A stretch of DNA of 64,000 bases from Oscillospiraceae bacterium. GTDB taxonomy: Bacteria > Bacillota > Clostridia > Saccharofermentanales > Saccharofermentanaceae. The notes beneath the pieces are model-generated. The model was not told where the DNA came from and did no database searches. It worked only from the letters and a program-made list of their open reading frames with translations. Location: NCBI GenBank assembly GCA_902782235.1, contig CACZML010000001.1:1-64000 (forward strand), in the 5' to 3' direction. Positions 1 through 9,046 of the stretch are shown here, one piece after another. A program made the translations under genes and the position numbers. How positions within the stretch are numbered: position 1 is the first letter of the stretch; every line of letters begins with the position of its first letter.

Positions 1-3000
1 GTCATGATCTCAAGCGTCTTGATGCCGCTCTTTGTCTCGATCTTCATGTGTCTCTTCTTGTGGCCGCGCTCATCGTACATGTACTTGGCAACGCATCTTA
101 TGGCGTTGCCGCACATCATGCCCTCGGAACCGTCGAGATTGTACATGATCATCTTGCAGTCCGCAACCTTTGAAGGAGCGATAAGAACGATACCGTCACC
201 GCCGACACCAAAGTGTCTGTCACTCATGTATACGGAGAGTGACTCAGGTGAGGATACCATGCTCTCCATGCAGTCGATGTAGATATAATCGTTTCCTGCG
301 CCCTGCATCTTGATGAAGTTGATCTTTCTTCTCTTGTCACGCATATTGTTGATATCAACGAGCTCTGTGTTAATCTCGGAGAAGTGGCTCATGAGTGAAT
401 CAGCAAGAGCGTCTGCAGTATCGATAGCCGTAAGGCACGGAATACCGAGCATGACTGCTCTTCTTCTGAGCTTAACGGAGTCTCTTGCAGGAAGTCTTCC
501 CTTTGCGGATGTGGAGATGATGTAATTGATCTTGCCGCTCTCAAGAAGAGTCATGGTGTTGTTCTCGTCAGATTCGTGGATCTTCTTGTCGGAATTTCTT
601 ACCGTGATGAATACGCCGCCGCGCTTGTACATCTTGTAGCCTGCCGCTACAAGGCCCTTGTACAGAGCTTCGGAGAGGTTTCTGCCTACGCCTAATACCT
701 CACCTGTGGACTTCATCTCAGGTCCTAACTGTGTATCAACGTCAGTGAGCTTCTCGAATGAGAATACAGGAACCTTAACTGCGGTATAAGGTGACTGTCT
801 GTAGAATCCTGTGCCGTAGTCCATATCTGCAAGAGGTGTGCCGAGGCTTACTTCGATGGCAACGTCTACCATCGGGATGCCCGTAACCTTGCTCATGTAA
901 GGAACTGTTCTTGATGCTCTCGGGTTGACCTCGATTACATAGATCCTGTTGTCCTTTACGATGTACTGGATATTTACGATACCTGTTGACTTAAGGCCGT
1001 CGCAGAGAGCGATCGTTGTATCTGCAAGCTTCTTGTACATATCGTCGTAGATATGCTTTGCAGGATACATTGCGATGGAGTCACCGGAATGGATTCCCGC
1101 ACGCTCAACGTGTTCCATAAGTCCGGGGATAAGGACATCCTTTCCGTCGTAGATAGCATCTACCTCGATCTCCTTGCCCTGGATGTACTTGTCGATGAGG
1201 ACAGGGTTCTCGATGCCCTGTGCGAGGATGATCCTCATGTACTCGTTAACGTCTTCGTCGTTGAAGGCAATGATCATGTTCTGACCGCCAAGAACGTAGG
1301 AAGGTCTCAAGAGTACAGGGTATTCCAGTGTGTTTGCAGCCTTGAGAGCTTCCTCAAGCGTGAGTACTGAGAAGCCCTTAGGTCTTGCGATTCCGAGGCG
1401 CTCCAAGAGCTCATCAAATCTCTCACGGTCTTCTGCCATGTCGATGGAATCAGCAGATGTACCGATGATGTTGATGTTGTTCTCGGATAATGTTTTCGTG
1501 AGCTTGATGGCTGTCTGGCCGCCGAATGCAACGACTACGCCGAACGGCTTCTCCTGATGAACGATGTTCATTACGTCTTCAGGTGTCAAAGGCTCGAAAT
1601 AAAGTCTGTCGCCTGTATCGAAGTCTGTGGATACAGTCTCAGGGTTGTTGTTTACGATGACTACCCTGTAGCCCAGGTCGCGGAGAGCGTGTACGCAGTG
1701 AACTGCAGCATAGTCGAACTCGATTCCCTGACCGATACGGATCGGGCCTGAACCGAATACGATTACAGTCTGCTTGTCCTTGTCGCCTGCCTTCTCAAAG
1801 TCTGCTTCATTCTCGCCGCCTTCCTCAGGTCTGTTGAATGTTGCGTAGAAGTAAGGTGTGTGCGCTTCGAACTCGCCTGCGCAGGTATCAACCATCTTGA
1901 ACGTAGGCTTGAGTTCATATGTTACGGGCTTTCCTGTGATCCTTGCGATAGCCTTGTCTGTGAAGCCGAGCTTCTTAGCCTTTACGTATTCATCGAAAGA
2001 GATGTCTCTGCCGGAGATGTTCTTTTCGAATTCGACGAGGTTCCTGATCTTGGAAAGGAACCACATGTCGATCTTAGTCTCTTTATTGATCTCCGCAATA
2101 TCTACGCCTCTTCTGATCGCCTCAGCGACATAGAAGAGTCGCTCGTCTGTAGGAGTTACGCAGCGCTCCATGAGGTCTTCATCTGCAACTTCCTCCATCT
2201 TCTTGAGGTGAAGTGTGTCAGCTGAGATCTCTGCGCCTCTTACGGCCTTCATGAGCGCGCTCTCGAATGAATCGGAGATCGCCATGACTTCGCCTGTAGC
2301 CTTCATCTGTGTACCGAGATTTCTCTTGGCATATACGAACTTGTCGAAAGGCCACTTCGGATACTTAACTGCGACGTAGTCCAGCGCAGGCTCGAAAGCT
2401 GCATATGTATGGCCCGTTACCGCATTTACGATCTCGTGGAGTCTGTAACCGATAGCGATCTTTGTAGCAACCTTAGCGATCGGATAACCCGTAGCCTTTG
2501 AAGCCAATGCAGATGATCTTGAAACTCTGGGGTTAACCTCGATTACCGCATATTCAAATGAGTTCGGATTGAGTGCGAACTGGCAGTTACATCCGCCTTC
2601 TACGCCCAATGCTTCGATGATGTTAAGTGATGCTGTTCTGAGCATCTGATACTCTTTGTCGGAGAGCGTTACTGCAGGAGCGATAACGATTGAGTCGCCT
2701 GTGTGAACGCCGACGGGGTCCAAGTTCTCCATGGAGCAGACCGTGATAACGTTGCCGTCCTTATCTCTGATAACTTCGAACTCGATCTCTTTCCAGCCTG
2801 CGATTCCGCGCTCGATGAGGACCTGTGTGATAGGAGACAATGCAAGACCGTTTCTTGCGATCTCGTGAAGCTCTTCCTCGTTGCTTGCGATACCGCCGCC
2901 CGTTCCGCCTAATGTGAAGGCAGGTCTTACGATGACGGGGTAACCGATCTCCTTAGCAAAATCCATCGCATCCTCAACTGTCGTTACAACCTTTGAAGGG

Positions 3001-3431
3001 ATGCAGGGCTGGCCTATTGCTTCCATCGTGTCCTTGAACATCTGACGGTCTTCAGCCTTGTCGATACACTCGGGAGAAGAGCCTAAGAGCTTAACGCCGT
3101 GTGATTCAAGGAAGCCTTCCTTGGCAAGCTGCATGCAGAGTGTGAGTGCTGTCTGTCCGCCAAGTCCTGAGAGAATTGAGTCAGGCTTTTCTGTCTCGAT
3201 GATTCTCTTAACTGTCGTAAGTGTAAGGGGTTCGATGTAGATCTTATCTGCCATCGACTTGTCTGTCATGATGGTAGCCGGGTTGGAGTTAAGGAGTACG
3301 ATCTCAATGCCGTCTTCTCTCAATGCGCGGCATGCCTGTGTGCCGGCATAGTCAAACTCTGCGGCCTGGCCGATTACGATCGGGCCGGATCCGATAACAA
3401 GGACTTTACGTATAGTTTTATCAAGCGGCAT
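1..3431 (-). CDS. carB: Fused carbamoyl-phosphate synthase large subunit - diaminopimelate epimerase (CarB-DapF), cut by the left edge
   Basis: One open frame from the ATG at 3431 to the window edge (1143 codons seen). Residues 1 to about 1012 are CarB, which makes carbamoyl phosphate for arginine and pyrimidines from bicarbonate, ATP and ammonia delivered by CarA; both ATP-grasp halves are present (start MPLDKTIRKVLVIGSGPIVI, second half near GSGPIRIGQGIEFDYA). After CLTAIDTADALADSL and a linker of about 17 residues, the same frame continues from Met1030 as DapF, which epimerises LL- to meso-diaminopimelate for lysine and peptidoglycan: INFIKMQGAGNDY, SDRHFGVGGDG, and the catalytic Cys1107 in GMMCGNAIRC. 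No stop, frameshift or good internal ribosome site lies at the join. The CarB allosteric domain is about 40 residues short after DKK950. The stop of carA is 1 base upstream, and a strong site AAGGAGGAG precedes the start. The DapF C-terminal half, with the second catalytic Cys, is outside the window. Confidence 0.93.
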   Translation of the reverse strand, partial: MPLDKTIRKVLVIGSGPIVIGQAAEFDYAGTQACRALREDGIEIVLLNSNPATIMTDKSMADKIYIEPLTLTTVKRIIETEKPDSILSGLGGQTALTLCMQLAKEGFLESHGVKLLGSSPECIDKAEDRQMFKDTMEAIGQPCIPSKVVTTVEDAMDFAKEIGYPVIVRPAFTLGGTGGGIASNEEELHEIARNGLALSPITQVLIERGIAGWKEIEFEVIRDKDGNVITVCSMENLDPVGVHTGDSIVIAPAVTLSDKEYQMLRTASLNIIEALGVEGGCNCQFALNPNSFEYAVIEVNPRVSRSSALASKATGYPIAKVATKIAIGYRLHEIVNAVTGHTYAAFEPALDYVAVKYPKWPFDKFVYAKRNLGTQMKATGEVMAISDSFESALMKAVRGAEISADTLHLKKMEEVADEDLMERCVTPTDERLFYVAEAIRRGVDIAEINKETKIDMWFLSKIRNLVEFEKNISGRDISFDEYVKAKKLGFTDKAIARITGKPVTYELKPTFKMVDTCAGEFEAHTPYFYATFNRPEEGGENEADFEKAGDKDKQTVIVFGSGPIRIGQGIEFDYAAVHCVHALRDLGYRVVIVNNNPETVSTDFDTGDRLYFEPLTPEDVMNIVHQEKPFGVVVAFGGQTAIKLTKTLSENNINIIGTSADSIDMAEDRERFDELLERLGIARPKGFSVLTLEEALKAANTLEYPVLLRPSYVLGGQNMIIAFNDEDVNEYMRIILAQGIENPVLIDKYIQGKEIEVDAIYDGKDVLIPGLMEHVERAGIHSGDSIAMYPAKHIYDDMYKKLADTTIALCDGLKSTGIVNIQYIVKDNRIYVIEVNPRASRTVPYMSKVTGIPMVDVAIEVSLGTPLADMDYGTGFYRQSPYTAVKVPVFSFEKLTDVDTQLGPEMKSTGEVLGVGRNLSEALYKGLVAAGYKMYKRGGVFITVRNSDKKIHESDENNTMTLLESGKINYIISTSAKGRLPARDSVKLRRRAVMLGIPCLTAIDTADALADSLMSHFSEINTELVDINNMRDKRRKINFIKMQGAGNDYIYIDCMESMVSSPESLSVYMSDRHFGVGGDGIVLIAPSKVADCKMIMYNLDGSEGMMCGNAIRCVAKYMYDERGHKKRHMKIETKSGIKTLEIM

Positions 3432-3432
3432 A

Positions 3433-4512
3433 TTATTTCTCCTCCTTGTTTTCCATCATGCTGATAAAGTTATCGAAAAGGAATTCCGTATCCTTAGGAC
3501 CACCGCATGCTTCCGGGTGGAACTGTACTGAGTAAGCGGGCTTATCAAGATACTTGATTCCTTCGTTTGTTCCGTCGTTTACGTTAACGAAATATTCTTT
3601 CGCGATACTGGTATCGATCGAATTGCTCAATACCTGATATCCGTGGTTCTGTGATGTGATATAGACTCTTCCTGTCTCAAGGTTCTTTACGGGGTGGTTT
3701 GCGCCTCTGTGACCGTACTTGAGCTTGGATGTCTTAAAGCCGTGAGCAAGCGCAAGGATCTGGTGGCCCAGGCAGATTCCCATGATCGGGATTCCTGAAT
3801 CCTTCAAGACCTTCATTGTCTCGATTGCTTTTGTGTTGTCCTCAGGATCTCCGGGGCCGTTTGAAAGGAAGATTCCGTCGGGTGCAAGTTCCATTACCTT
3901 TGCCGAATCAGTATCCGCGGGAAGGAGATGGACCTCGCATGATCTTTTCGCGAGCTCTCTTGCGATATTATTCTTGATTCCGAAGTCGAACATTGCGACT
4001 TTGAACTTTACTTCACCCTCAGGTGATACGATGGTCTCTTCGGGAGTTGTTACCTCTTCAACGGGGTCCTTGATCTTATATGCCTTGATCTCATCCAGGG
4101 TGAACTCATCGGGACGGTCGCAGATCGCACCGTTCATTGTGCCTGATTCTCTTAAGCACTTTGTGAGTGCTCTCGTATCGATTCCCTTAAGTCCGGGAAT
4201 GCCCTGTTCCTTAAGGAATGTATCAAGATCCGTCTCGCATCTGAAGTTTGAAGGAAGATCGCATACTTCCCTTACGATATAGCCCGATACATTAACCTTG
4301 GAGCTCTCCATATCGGGTGTGATGATTCCGTAGTTGCCTATCAGGGGGAAGGTCTGAACAACTGCCTGACCCTTATAACTGGGGTCTGTCAGTGTCTCAA
4401 GATAAGCTGTCATTGCCGTAGTAAACACTATCTCGGAAATGACGCTGCCTGAAGCGCCCATAGCTTCACCTTCGTAAACGTTGCCGTTTTCCAATACCAA
4501 ATACCGTTTCAT
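3433..4512 (-). CDS. carA: Carbamoyl-phosphate synthase small subunit (glutamine amidotransferase)
   Basis: CarA hydrolyses glutamine and passes ammonia through a tunnel to CarB. The N-terminal small-subunit domain is followed by a class I amidotransferase domain with the nucleophile in GICLGHQILALAHG (Cys247 counted from the chosen start) and the His/Glu pair in SVQFHPEACGGP. At 359 residues it has the usual family length. Two in-frame ATGs exist (4521 and 4512). The second is chosen because the AAAGGGGG site lies 10 bases before it but only 1 base before the first, and because the protein then begins MKRYLVLENG as is usual. It is cotranscribed with the CarB-DapF gene. A hairpin terminator lies only about 20 bases upstream, leaving hardly any room for a separate promoter, which suggests read-through or attenuation control. 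Confidence 0.95.
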   Translation of the reverse strand: MKRYLVLENGNVYEGEAMGASGSVISEIVFTTAMTAYLETLTDPSYKGQAVVQTFPLIGNYGIITPDMESSKVNVSGYIVREVCDLPSNFRCETDLDTFLKEQGIPGLKGIDTRALTKCLRESGTMNGAICDRPDEFTLDEIKAYKIKDPVEEVTTPEETIVSPEGEVKFKVAMFDFGIKNNIARELAKRSCEVHLLPADTDSAKVMELAPDGIFLSNGPGDPEDNTKAIETMKVLKDSGIPIMGICLGHQILALAHGFKTSKLKYGHRGANHPVKNLETGRVYITSQNHGYQVLSNSIDTSIAKEYFVNVNDGTNEGIKYLDKPAYSVQFHPEACGGPKDTEFLFDNFISMMENKEEK

Positions 4513-4532
4513 ATCAATCATGCCCCCTTTAT

Positions 4533-4564
4533 AAAAAAGGCTTTTCCGTTGGGAGAAAAGCCTT
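4533..4564 (-). terminator. Intrinsic terminator or attenuator between thrC and carA
   Basis: On the minus strand, AAGGCTTTTC - 8-base loop - GAAAAGCCTT is followed by six T. The stem is a perfect 10 bp. It sits between the thrC stop (4575) and the carA ribosome site, and so either ends the long dgt-thrC operon or acts as an attenuator for carA-carB-dapF. Confidence 0.85.
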
Positions 4565-4574
4565 AAAAATCAAA

Positions 4575-6080
4575 TCAATCAAGAAGGATCTTGCGCACCA
4601 TGCTCATCATCTGTTCCTTCTCGATAACATCCTTATGCCTGATTTCAAGAGATGGTAATTCTGAAATAGACTGAGGAATCTCAAGTCCGCTCTCTTCGGC
4701 AAGTTCGGCAATGATATCCGGTATCGACTTATTGTCGGAATAACCGGCTCCTCTTAAGGCGTCCATAACTGCCGGTGCAAACTTGAACGGAGATGCCGTG
4801 GACGCAAATACCGTCTTGCTCTCATCACCTGACCTGGTGTGATATCTTCCGTAGATGTTGAAGCCTACGGCCGTGTGAGGATCGATAACGTGATCCGTGC
4901 GGTCATAAACCTCGAGTATTGTCTTGGATACGCCTGTCTCATCGGCAAAGCCTCCGACAAAGAGTCTCTGCAGTGACTTCAATGTATCCTTGTCAACGCT
5001 GTACTTGCCCTTCTCGAAAAGATCCGTCATCCATTCTGTTACCTTCTGTGAATCCTTGTCCGTGATCTCGAAAAGAAGTCTCTCAAGATTGGAAGAGATA
5101 AGGATATCCATTGAAGGGGATGTGGTCTTGAAGAACTCTCTGTTGCGGTCGTAGATACCGCTGGAGAAGAAGTCGCACAAAACCTTATTGCGGTTGGAAG
5201 CGCAGATAAGCTTATGTACGGGAATGCCCATCTGCTTAGCGAACCATGCAGCAAGGATATTACCGAAGTTGCCTGTAGGAACTACGATATTGAAGGATTC
5301 TGTAAGATCCATCTTTCCTTTTCTGATGAGTTCGACATAAGAATAAACATAGTAAGCGATCTGAGGAGCAAGTCTTCCCCAGTTGATGGAGTTCGCAGAA
5401 GAGAGCATAACATCATGCTCATCGAGCGTAATGGCAAATTCCATGTCGCCGAAGATCTGCTTAACACCTGTCTGTGCATCATCAAAGCAGCCGTTAACTG
5501 CGATTACATGCGTATTGGATCCGCCCGTAGTTGTCATCTGAAGCTTCTGTGCTTCGGAAACGCCGCCTGTCGGATAGAATACGATGATCTCTGTTCCGGG
5601 AAGATCCTTGAAGCCCTCAAGTGCAGCCTTACCCGTGTCACCCGAAGTAGCCGTAAGGATGCAGATCTTCTTATGTGTGCCTGTCTTCTTTGCAGAAGCA
5701 GTCATGAGATGAGGCAGGAGCTGGAGTGCAACATCCTTGAATGCGCACGTAGGTCCGTGCCAGAGCTCTAAGATGTATTCCCTGTCGTTATATTCGTTCA
5801 TCTGAACGAGAGCAATGGGATTCTCGCCCCACTTCTCTTCAGCATAAGCCTGTCTTGTATATTCGAGGAGCTCAGCTTCGGTAAAATCAGTAAGGAACTT
5901 CGAAAGGACAAAAGCAGACAGTTCATAGAACTGCATTGTCTGCATTCTCTCAAGGTCTTCCTGTGTAAGCTGAGGTATAGTCTCAGGCACAAAAAGACCT
6001 CCGTCGGGAGCGATGCCCCTTATGATAGCTTCGCTTGAAGAAAACTTTCCTTCATATCCTCTTGTGCTTATATAGTTCAT
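4575..6080 (-). CDS. thrC: Threonine synthase
   Basis: Pyridoxal-phosphate enzyme converting O-phosphohomoserine to threonine and phosphate, the last step of threonine synthesis. The 501-residue protein opens with MNYISTRGYEGKFSSSEAII and has the PLP lysine in HGPTCAFKDVALQLL (Lys115), the conserved TATSGDTGKAALEGF phosphate-binding region and VVPTGNFGNILAAW, typical of the long (E. coli/yeast-like) class. Its ATG overlaps the stop of the preceding gene by 4 bases (ATGA), so translation is probably coupled. It is the last gene of the run that begins at dgt and is followed by a hairpin terminator. Confidence 0.95.
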   Translation of the reverse strand: MNYISTRGYEGKFSSSEAIIRGIAPDGGLFVPETIPQLTQEDLERMQTMQFYELSAFVLSKFLTDFTEAELLEYTRQAYAEEKWGENPIALVQMNEYNDREYILELWHGPTCAFKDVALQLLPHLMTASAKKTGTHKKICILTATSGDTGKAALEGFKDLPGTEIIVFYPTGGVSEAQKLQMTTTGGSNTHVIAVNGCFDDAQTGVKQIFGDMEFAITLDEHDVMLSSANSINWGRLAPQIAYYVYSYVELIRKGKMDLTESFNIVVPTGNFGNILAAWFAKQMGIPVHKLICASNRNKVLCDFFSSGIYDRNREFFKTTSPSMDILISSNLERLLFEITDKDSQKVTEWMTDLFEKGKYSVDKDTLKSLQRLFVGGFADETGVSKTILEVYDRTDHVIDPHTAVGFNIYGRYHTRSGDESKTVFASTASPFKFAPAVMDALRGAGYSDNKSIPDIIAELAEESGLEIPQSISELPSLEIRHKDVIEKEQMMSMVRKILLD

Positions 6081-7057
6081 GTCTGTGCTCCTTGAGACGA
6101 CGTTGTTGTTCCTGCAAGATACGGTGTCGGCTCTGTTGATGAAGTCGTTTCCGATGTGGTCGTCTCTGACTCGGAACTGCCTTCGACATCGATCATGTGC
6201 TTTGCCGTGTCAGAAGGCATATTCGCTGTGCTAAACGTGCCGAAGCTTGATTCATAAGCACTTACGAGCGCTGAAACCTCAGGATCATATCTGTTGCGAT
6301 AGAACTCTCTGTGGAGGTATTCGAGCTTGTCCTGTGCATTTCCTCCTGCTTCGATCTGGTTTACCAGAGGAATAATACCAAAGATAATAAGAAGCGTCAC
6401 TAGTAACATTGACAGAATTACAACGCCAACAACGACTAAACTTTTCATCCTCTCTCTAGGAGATTTTATATCCTCAATATCTATTGAATCATCGGGGAGC
6501 TCATCAGCGACTCCGCCCGAACGCATCATGATATCTCTTCTCTCCTTGGAAGACGCCATTTGAGGCGGTTCGGAGGTTTTCTGAGCCTTGGTAAGGATAG
6601 GTGCCTGGAAGTTAGCCCTTGCAGCAGGAGATGTTCCTGATGCCATCTGGGCATTCTTAAGCTTTCCGGCAATATCTGCAGGCGGCAGATCCGGCGGAGG
6701 ATTCTTGATGTCCTCTCTTACCATCCTCAATGCTTCCTGTGCGATCGTAAGATACTGCTCTGTTCCGAGCACACCCTGGATAGCGAAGGCCAGGCTGCCC
6801 TCAGCTCTCTTGAACTGTCCCTCTCTTGCAAGGCAAAGTCCGAAGATAAGAGCCGGATCTCCCCACTTCTGATACTGGGAGATAAGGGGCTTTAAGAATA
6901 TCTGTGCAACGTCAGTGCCTTCGCCCTGACTGTTCTGCAATGCTCTGTTGTACTGGCGTACGATACGTGCCTTCTCTTCATTGCTCACGTCGAAAAGAAT
7001 GAGACTCGACTCATTTATCGGCTGTATTAACATACATAAGCTCAGATAGTCGTGCAT
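6077..7057 (-). CDS. Single-pass membrane protein with TPR-like cytoplasmic N-terminus, function unknown
   Basis: 326 residues; I do not recognise a named family. Residues 20-115 look helical and TPR-like (ALIFGLCLAREGQFKRAEGS). A proline- and alanine-rich low-complexity linker follows to about 205, then one membrane helix (about 206-230, LVVVGVVILSMLLVTLLIIF), a short extracytoplasmic helical stretch and a Thr/Ser-rich tail from about 285. The start at 7057 is supported by AAAGGA 8 bases upstream; it overlaps the folC end by 16 bases, and its own stop overlaps the thrC start, so it is firmly part of the operon. The layout of a cytoplasmic repeat domain, one membrane helix and an outer tail suggests an envelope-linked scaffold or sensor; that is inference only. 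Confidence 0.75.
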   Translation of the reverse strand: MHDYLSLCMLIQPINESSLILFDVSNEEKARIVRQYNRALQNSQGEGTDVAQIFLKPLISQYQKWGDPALIFGLCLAREGQFKRAEGSLAFAIQGVLGTEQYLTIAQEALRMVREDIKNPPPDLPPADIAGKLKNAQMASGTSPAARANFQAPILTKAQKTSEPPQMASSKERRDIMMRSGGVADELPDDSIDIEDIKSPRERMKSLVVVGVVILSMLLVTLLIIFGIIPLVNQIEAGGNAQDKLEYLHREFYRNRYDPEVSALVSAYESSFGTFSTANMPSDTAKHMIDVEGSSESETTTSETTSSTEPTPYLAGTTTSSQGAQT

Positions 7058-8433
7058 TCAATCAATCCTTTCAATGTGGCTCTGATCTGGCCCGCAAGAT
7101 AAAGCGAACCGGTGGCAAGAATTATCATGCCGTCGCTGAGCGATTTTGAGTACGCTAGCCTCGTTCCTTCGCAGGCATCGGGGCATACCTCCAAATCGTC
7201 GCTGATATTATACACATTATTTATTTTATGTGCGAGAACATCAGCAGGTTCGCTTCTGGGATTATCAGGAGTAACCGTTACAGCGCTCTTTATGTTTATC
7301 CCGCAGGTCTTATAAGCATCAAGTATACCCTCAACATCCTTATCCGCCATGACTCCCATGAGAAGTCTTACAGGTTTGCCTCTAAGTGAACCGGCGAGCA
7401 CCTCGTTCATGGTGGCGCCGAGGCTTAATGCACCCTGGGGATTATGTCCGCCGTCGATAATGATCACGGGCTTCAGGCTCAAAAGCTCAGCTCTGCACTT
7501 CCATCTGGCAAGCGCAATGCCTTCCTTTATTGCATCTTCTGAGATACCACACTTTCTGCAGGCTTCGATCGCCGTGACGGCATTTCCTATCTGGTGCCTG
7601 CCGTTAAGGCATGTCGAATAAACAGTGCCGCCGTATGTGAATTCCATCCTGCCGTCTTCAGTAAAGCTTGCGCTGTCAAAAGCATCTTTGCTTCCGGCAA
7701 ATGAAATGTCTATTCCCTTTTCGGAGGCTTTCTCAAGAAGGGCAGCTCTTACGTCAGGCTTCATCTCCTCAGGGAGGATCATGAGATCAGGATCGTAGCA
7801 TACCGCAGGTGAACCTTCCTTGAAGATCCCTGCCTTCTCGCCTGTGATCTCCCTGATCGTGCTGCCGAGAACGCCCGTGTGGTCAAGTCCCATGGCGGTT
7901 ACTACCGTGACCACAGGATCCTTTATTATGTTCGTGGAATCGAGTCTTCCGCCAAGACCTACTTCGAGCACTGCCACATCGATCTTCTTCTCTGCAAAAT
8001 AGAGGAAGCAGATCGCCGTGATGAGTTCGAACTCAGTAGGCTCATCGCACAGGCCTTCAGAGACCATCTTTTCGCGTGCCTGCTTAACTTGTGAAGAATA
8101 CTTTTCGAGGTCTTCTGAAGATATCTCTCCATATGAATCATCGGATACATACTTATCCAGTCCGGCTTTGCCGTCGATTATCCTTATACGCTCCGAAAAC
8201 CTCTCAAGATAGGGCGAAGTGAATACACCTACAGTCTTATCTGATGCAGCCATTATAGATGATATGAAAGTGGCGACAGAACCTTTGCCGTTCGTGCCGG
8301 CTATATGGACAGACTTAAAACTGTCCTGGGGATTGCCCAGAAGGTTCATAAGAGTGGTGATACGTTCAAGTCCGGGTTTGATGCCGAATTTCAATGCTCC
8401 TTCTAAAAGCTCCGGCACCTTGGAATCAGGCAT
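7042..8433 (-). CDS. folC: Folylpolyglutamate synthase / dihydrofolate synthase
   Basis: Mur-ligase-type ATP enzyme that adds glutamate to folates, and dihydropteroate to dihydrofolate in bifunctional members. The P-loop HIAGTNGKGSVATFISSI lies near residue 44-61. The family signatures FTSPYLERFSERIRI, VLEVGLGGRLDSTN and IIDGGHNPQGALSLG are all intact, and 463 residues is a usual length. It overlaps the GtrA-type gene upstream by 8 bases and the TPR-membrane gene downstream by 16, so it is coupled inside the dgt-thrC operon. Whether it has one or both activities cannot be told from sequence alone. Confidence 0.95.
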   Translation of the reverse strand: MPDSKVPELLEGALKFGIKPGLERITTLMNLLGNPQDSFKSVHIAGTNGKGSVATFISSIMAASDKTVGVFTSPYLERFSERIRIIDGKAGLDKYVSDDSYGEISSEDLEKYSSQVKQAREKMVSEGLCDEPTEFELITAICFLYFAEKKIDVAVLEVGLGGRLDSTNIIKDPVVTVVTAMGLDHTGVLGSTIREITGEKAGIFKEGSPAVCYDPDLMILPEEMKPDVRAALLEKASEKGIDISFAGSKDAFDSASFTEDGRMEFTYGGTVYSTCLNGRHQIGNAVTAIEACRKCGISEDAIKEGIALARWKCRAELLSLKPVIIIDGGHNPQGALSLGATMNEVLAGSLRGKPVRLLMGVMADKDVEGILDAYKTCGINIKSAVTVTPDNPRSEPADVLAHKINNVYNISDDLEVCPDACEGTRLAYSKSLSDGMIILATGSLYLAGQIRATLKGLIECTTI

Positions 8434-9040
8434 CAGCGGCTTCCTTCCCGGCCGTAGCCTCTTCGGGCTTTTTATCTTCCGCGTTGTAATCCACCATGTC
8501 CTTCTTCTTGAAGACCATGAGCTTACTCATTACATAATTGGCGATCATGATGAATACCGAATTGATGAGCTTGCAGAGATATTCATATGTGAATGCGAAC
8601 GACCATGCAAAGATCTGCCATACCGTCATGGGTGTGTTGATCGGAAGGCCCGTAATGGAAACACATGCCCAGATCATGAGTGAATAAACGCCGATCTCGA
8701 GCACGAGGAAAGAAAGGATCCTCGCACCGGCAAAGGTCAGGAGTTCTCTTAATACGTTTCCCTTTGATCTGAATACCGTTACCCTGTTAAGGAAATAAGC
8801 AACAAGAACTGCAATGATCCAGCATACGATCTGGTTAATGATGAATTTCAAAGAGACTTCTTTGCCGAACAGATTTACCATCATGTCGGCTTTTACAAGC
8901 TTGTCGAAAGCTACATAGCAGATCCAGTTAACGGCAGTCGTAAGGCATCCGCTTACAAGATACATAAAGAGTTTACGTATCTTCTCCTGCTTCTCGGTAA
9001 GGCCCTCGCCGCCAACGATAATTGTCTTAATAATTCCCAT
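8426..9040 (-). CDS. GtrA-family membrane protein
   Basis: 204 residues with four predicted membrane helices. It has the GtrA hallmarks LFMYLVSGCLTTAVNWICY near the N-terminus and NYVMSKLMVFKKK after the last helix. GtrA-like proteins are thought to help move lipid-linked sugars across the membrane for surface glycan decoration; some act with a partner glycosyltransferase, and none is adjacent here. The C-terminus is a charged, probably disordered tail rich in Glu, Lys and Ala. The neighbours upstream are two cell-surface proteins, which fits an envelope role; that inference rests on context. Confidence 0.85.
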   Translation of the reverse strand: MGIIKTIIVGGEGLTEKQEKIRKLFMYLVSGCLTTAVNWICYVAFDKLVKADMMVNLFGKEVSLKFIINQIVCWIIAVLVAYFLNRVTVFRSKGNVLRELLTFAGARILSFLVLEIGVYSLMIWACVSITGLPINTPMTVWQIFAWSFAFTYEYLCKLINSVFIMIANYVMSKLMVFKKKDMVDYNAEDKKPEEATAGKEAADA

Positions 9041-9046
9041 TTTCCA

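Noticed and set aside
342-344. Separate dapF gene starting at the internal ATG
   Set aside because: No Shine-Dalgarno sequence precedes it and the frame is continuous with carB, so a fusion is the simpler reading; internal initiation is still possible.
5214-5771. 185-codon plus-strand open frame inside thrC
   Set aside because: Antisense shadow of threonine synthase with no start signals.
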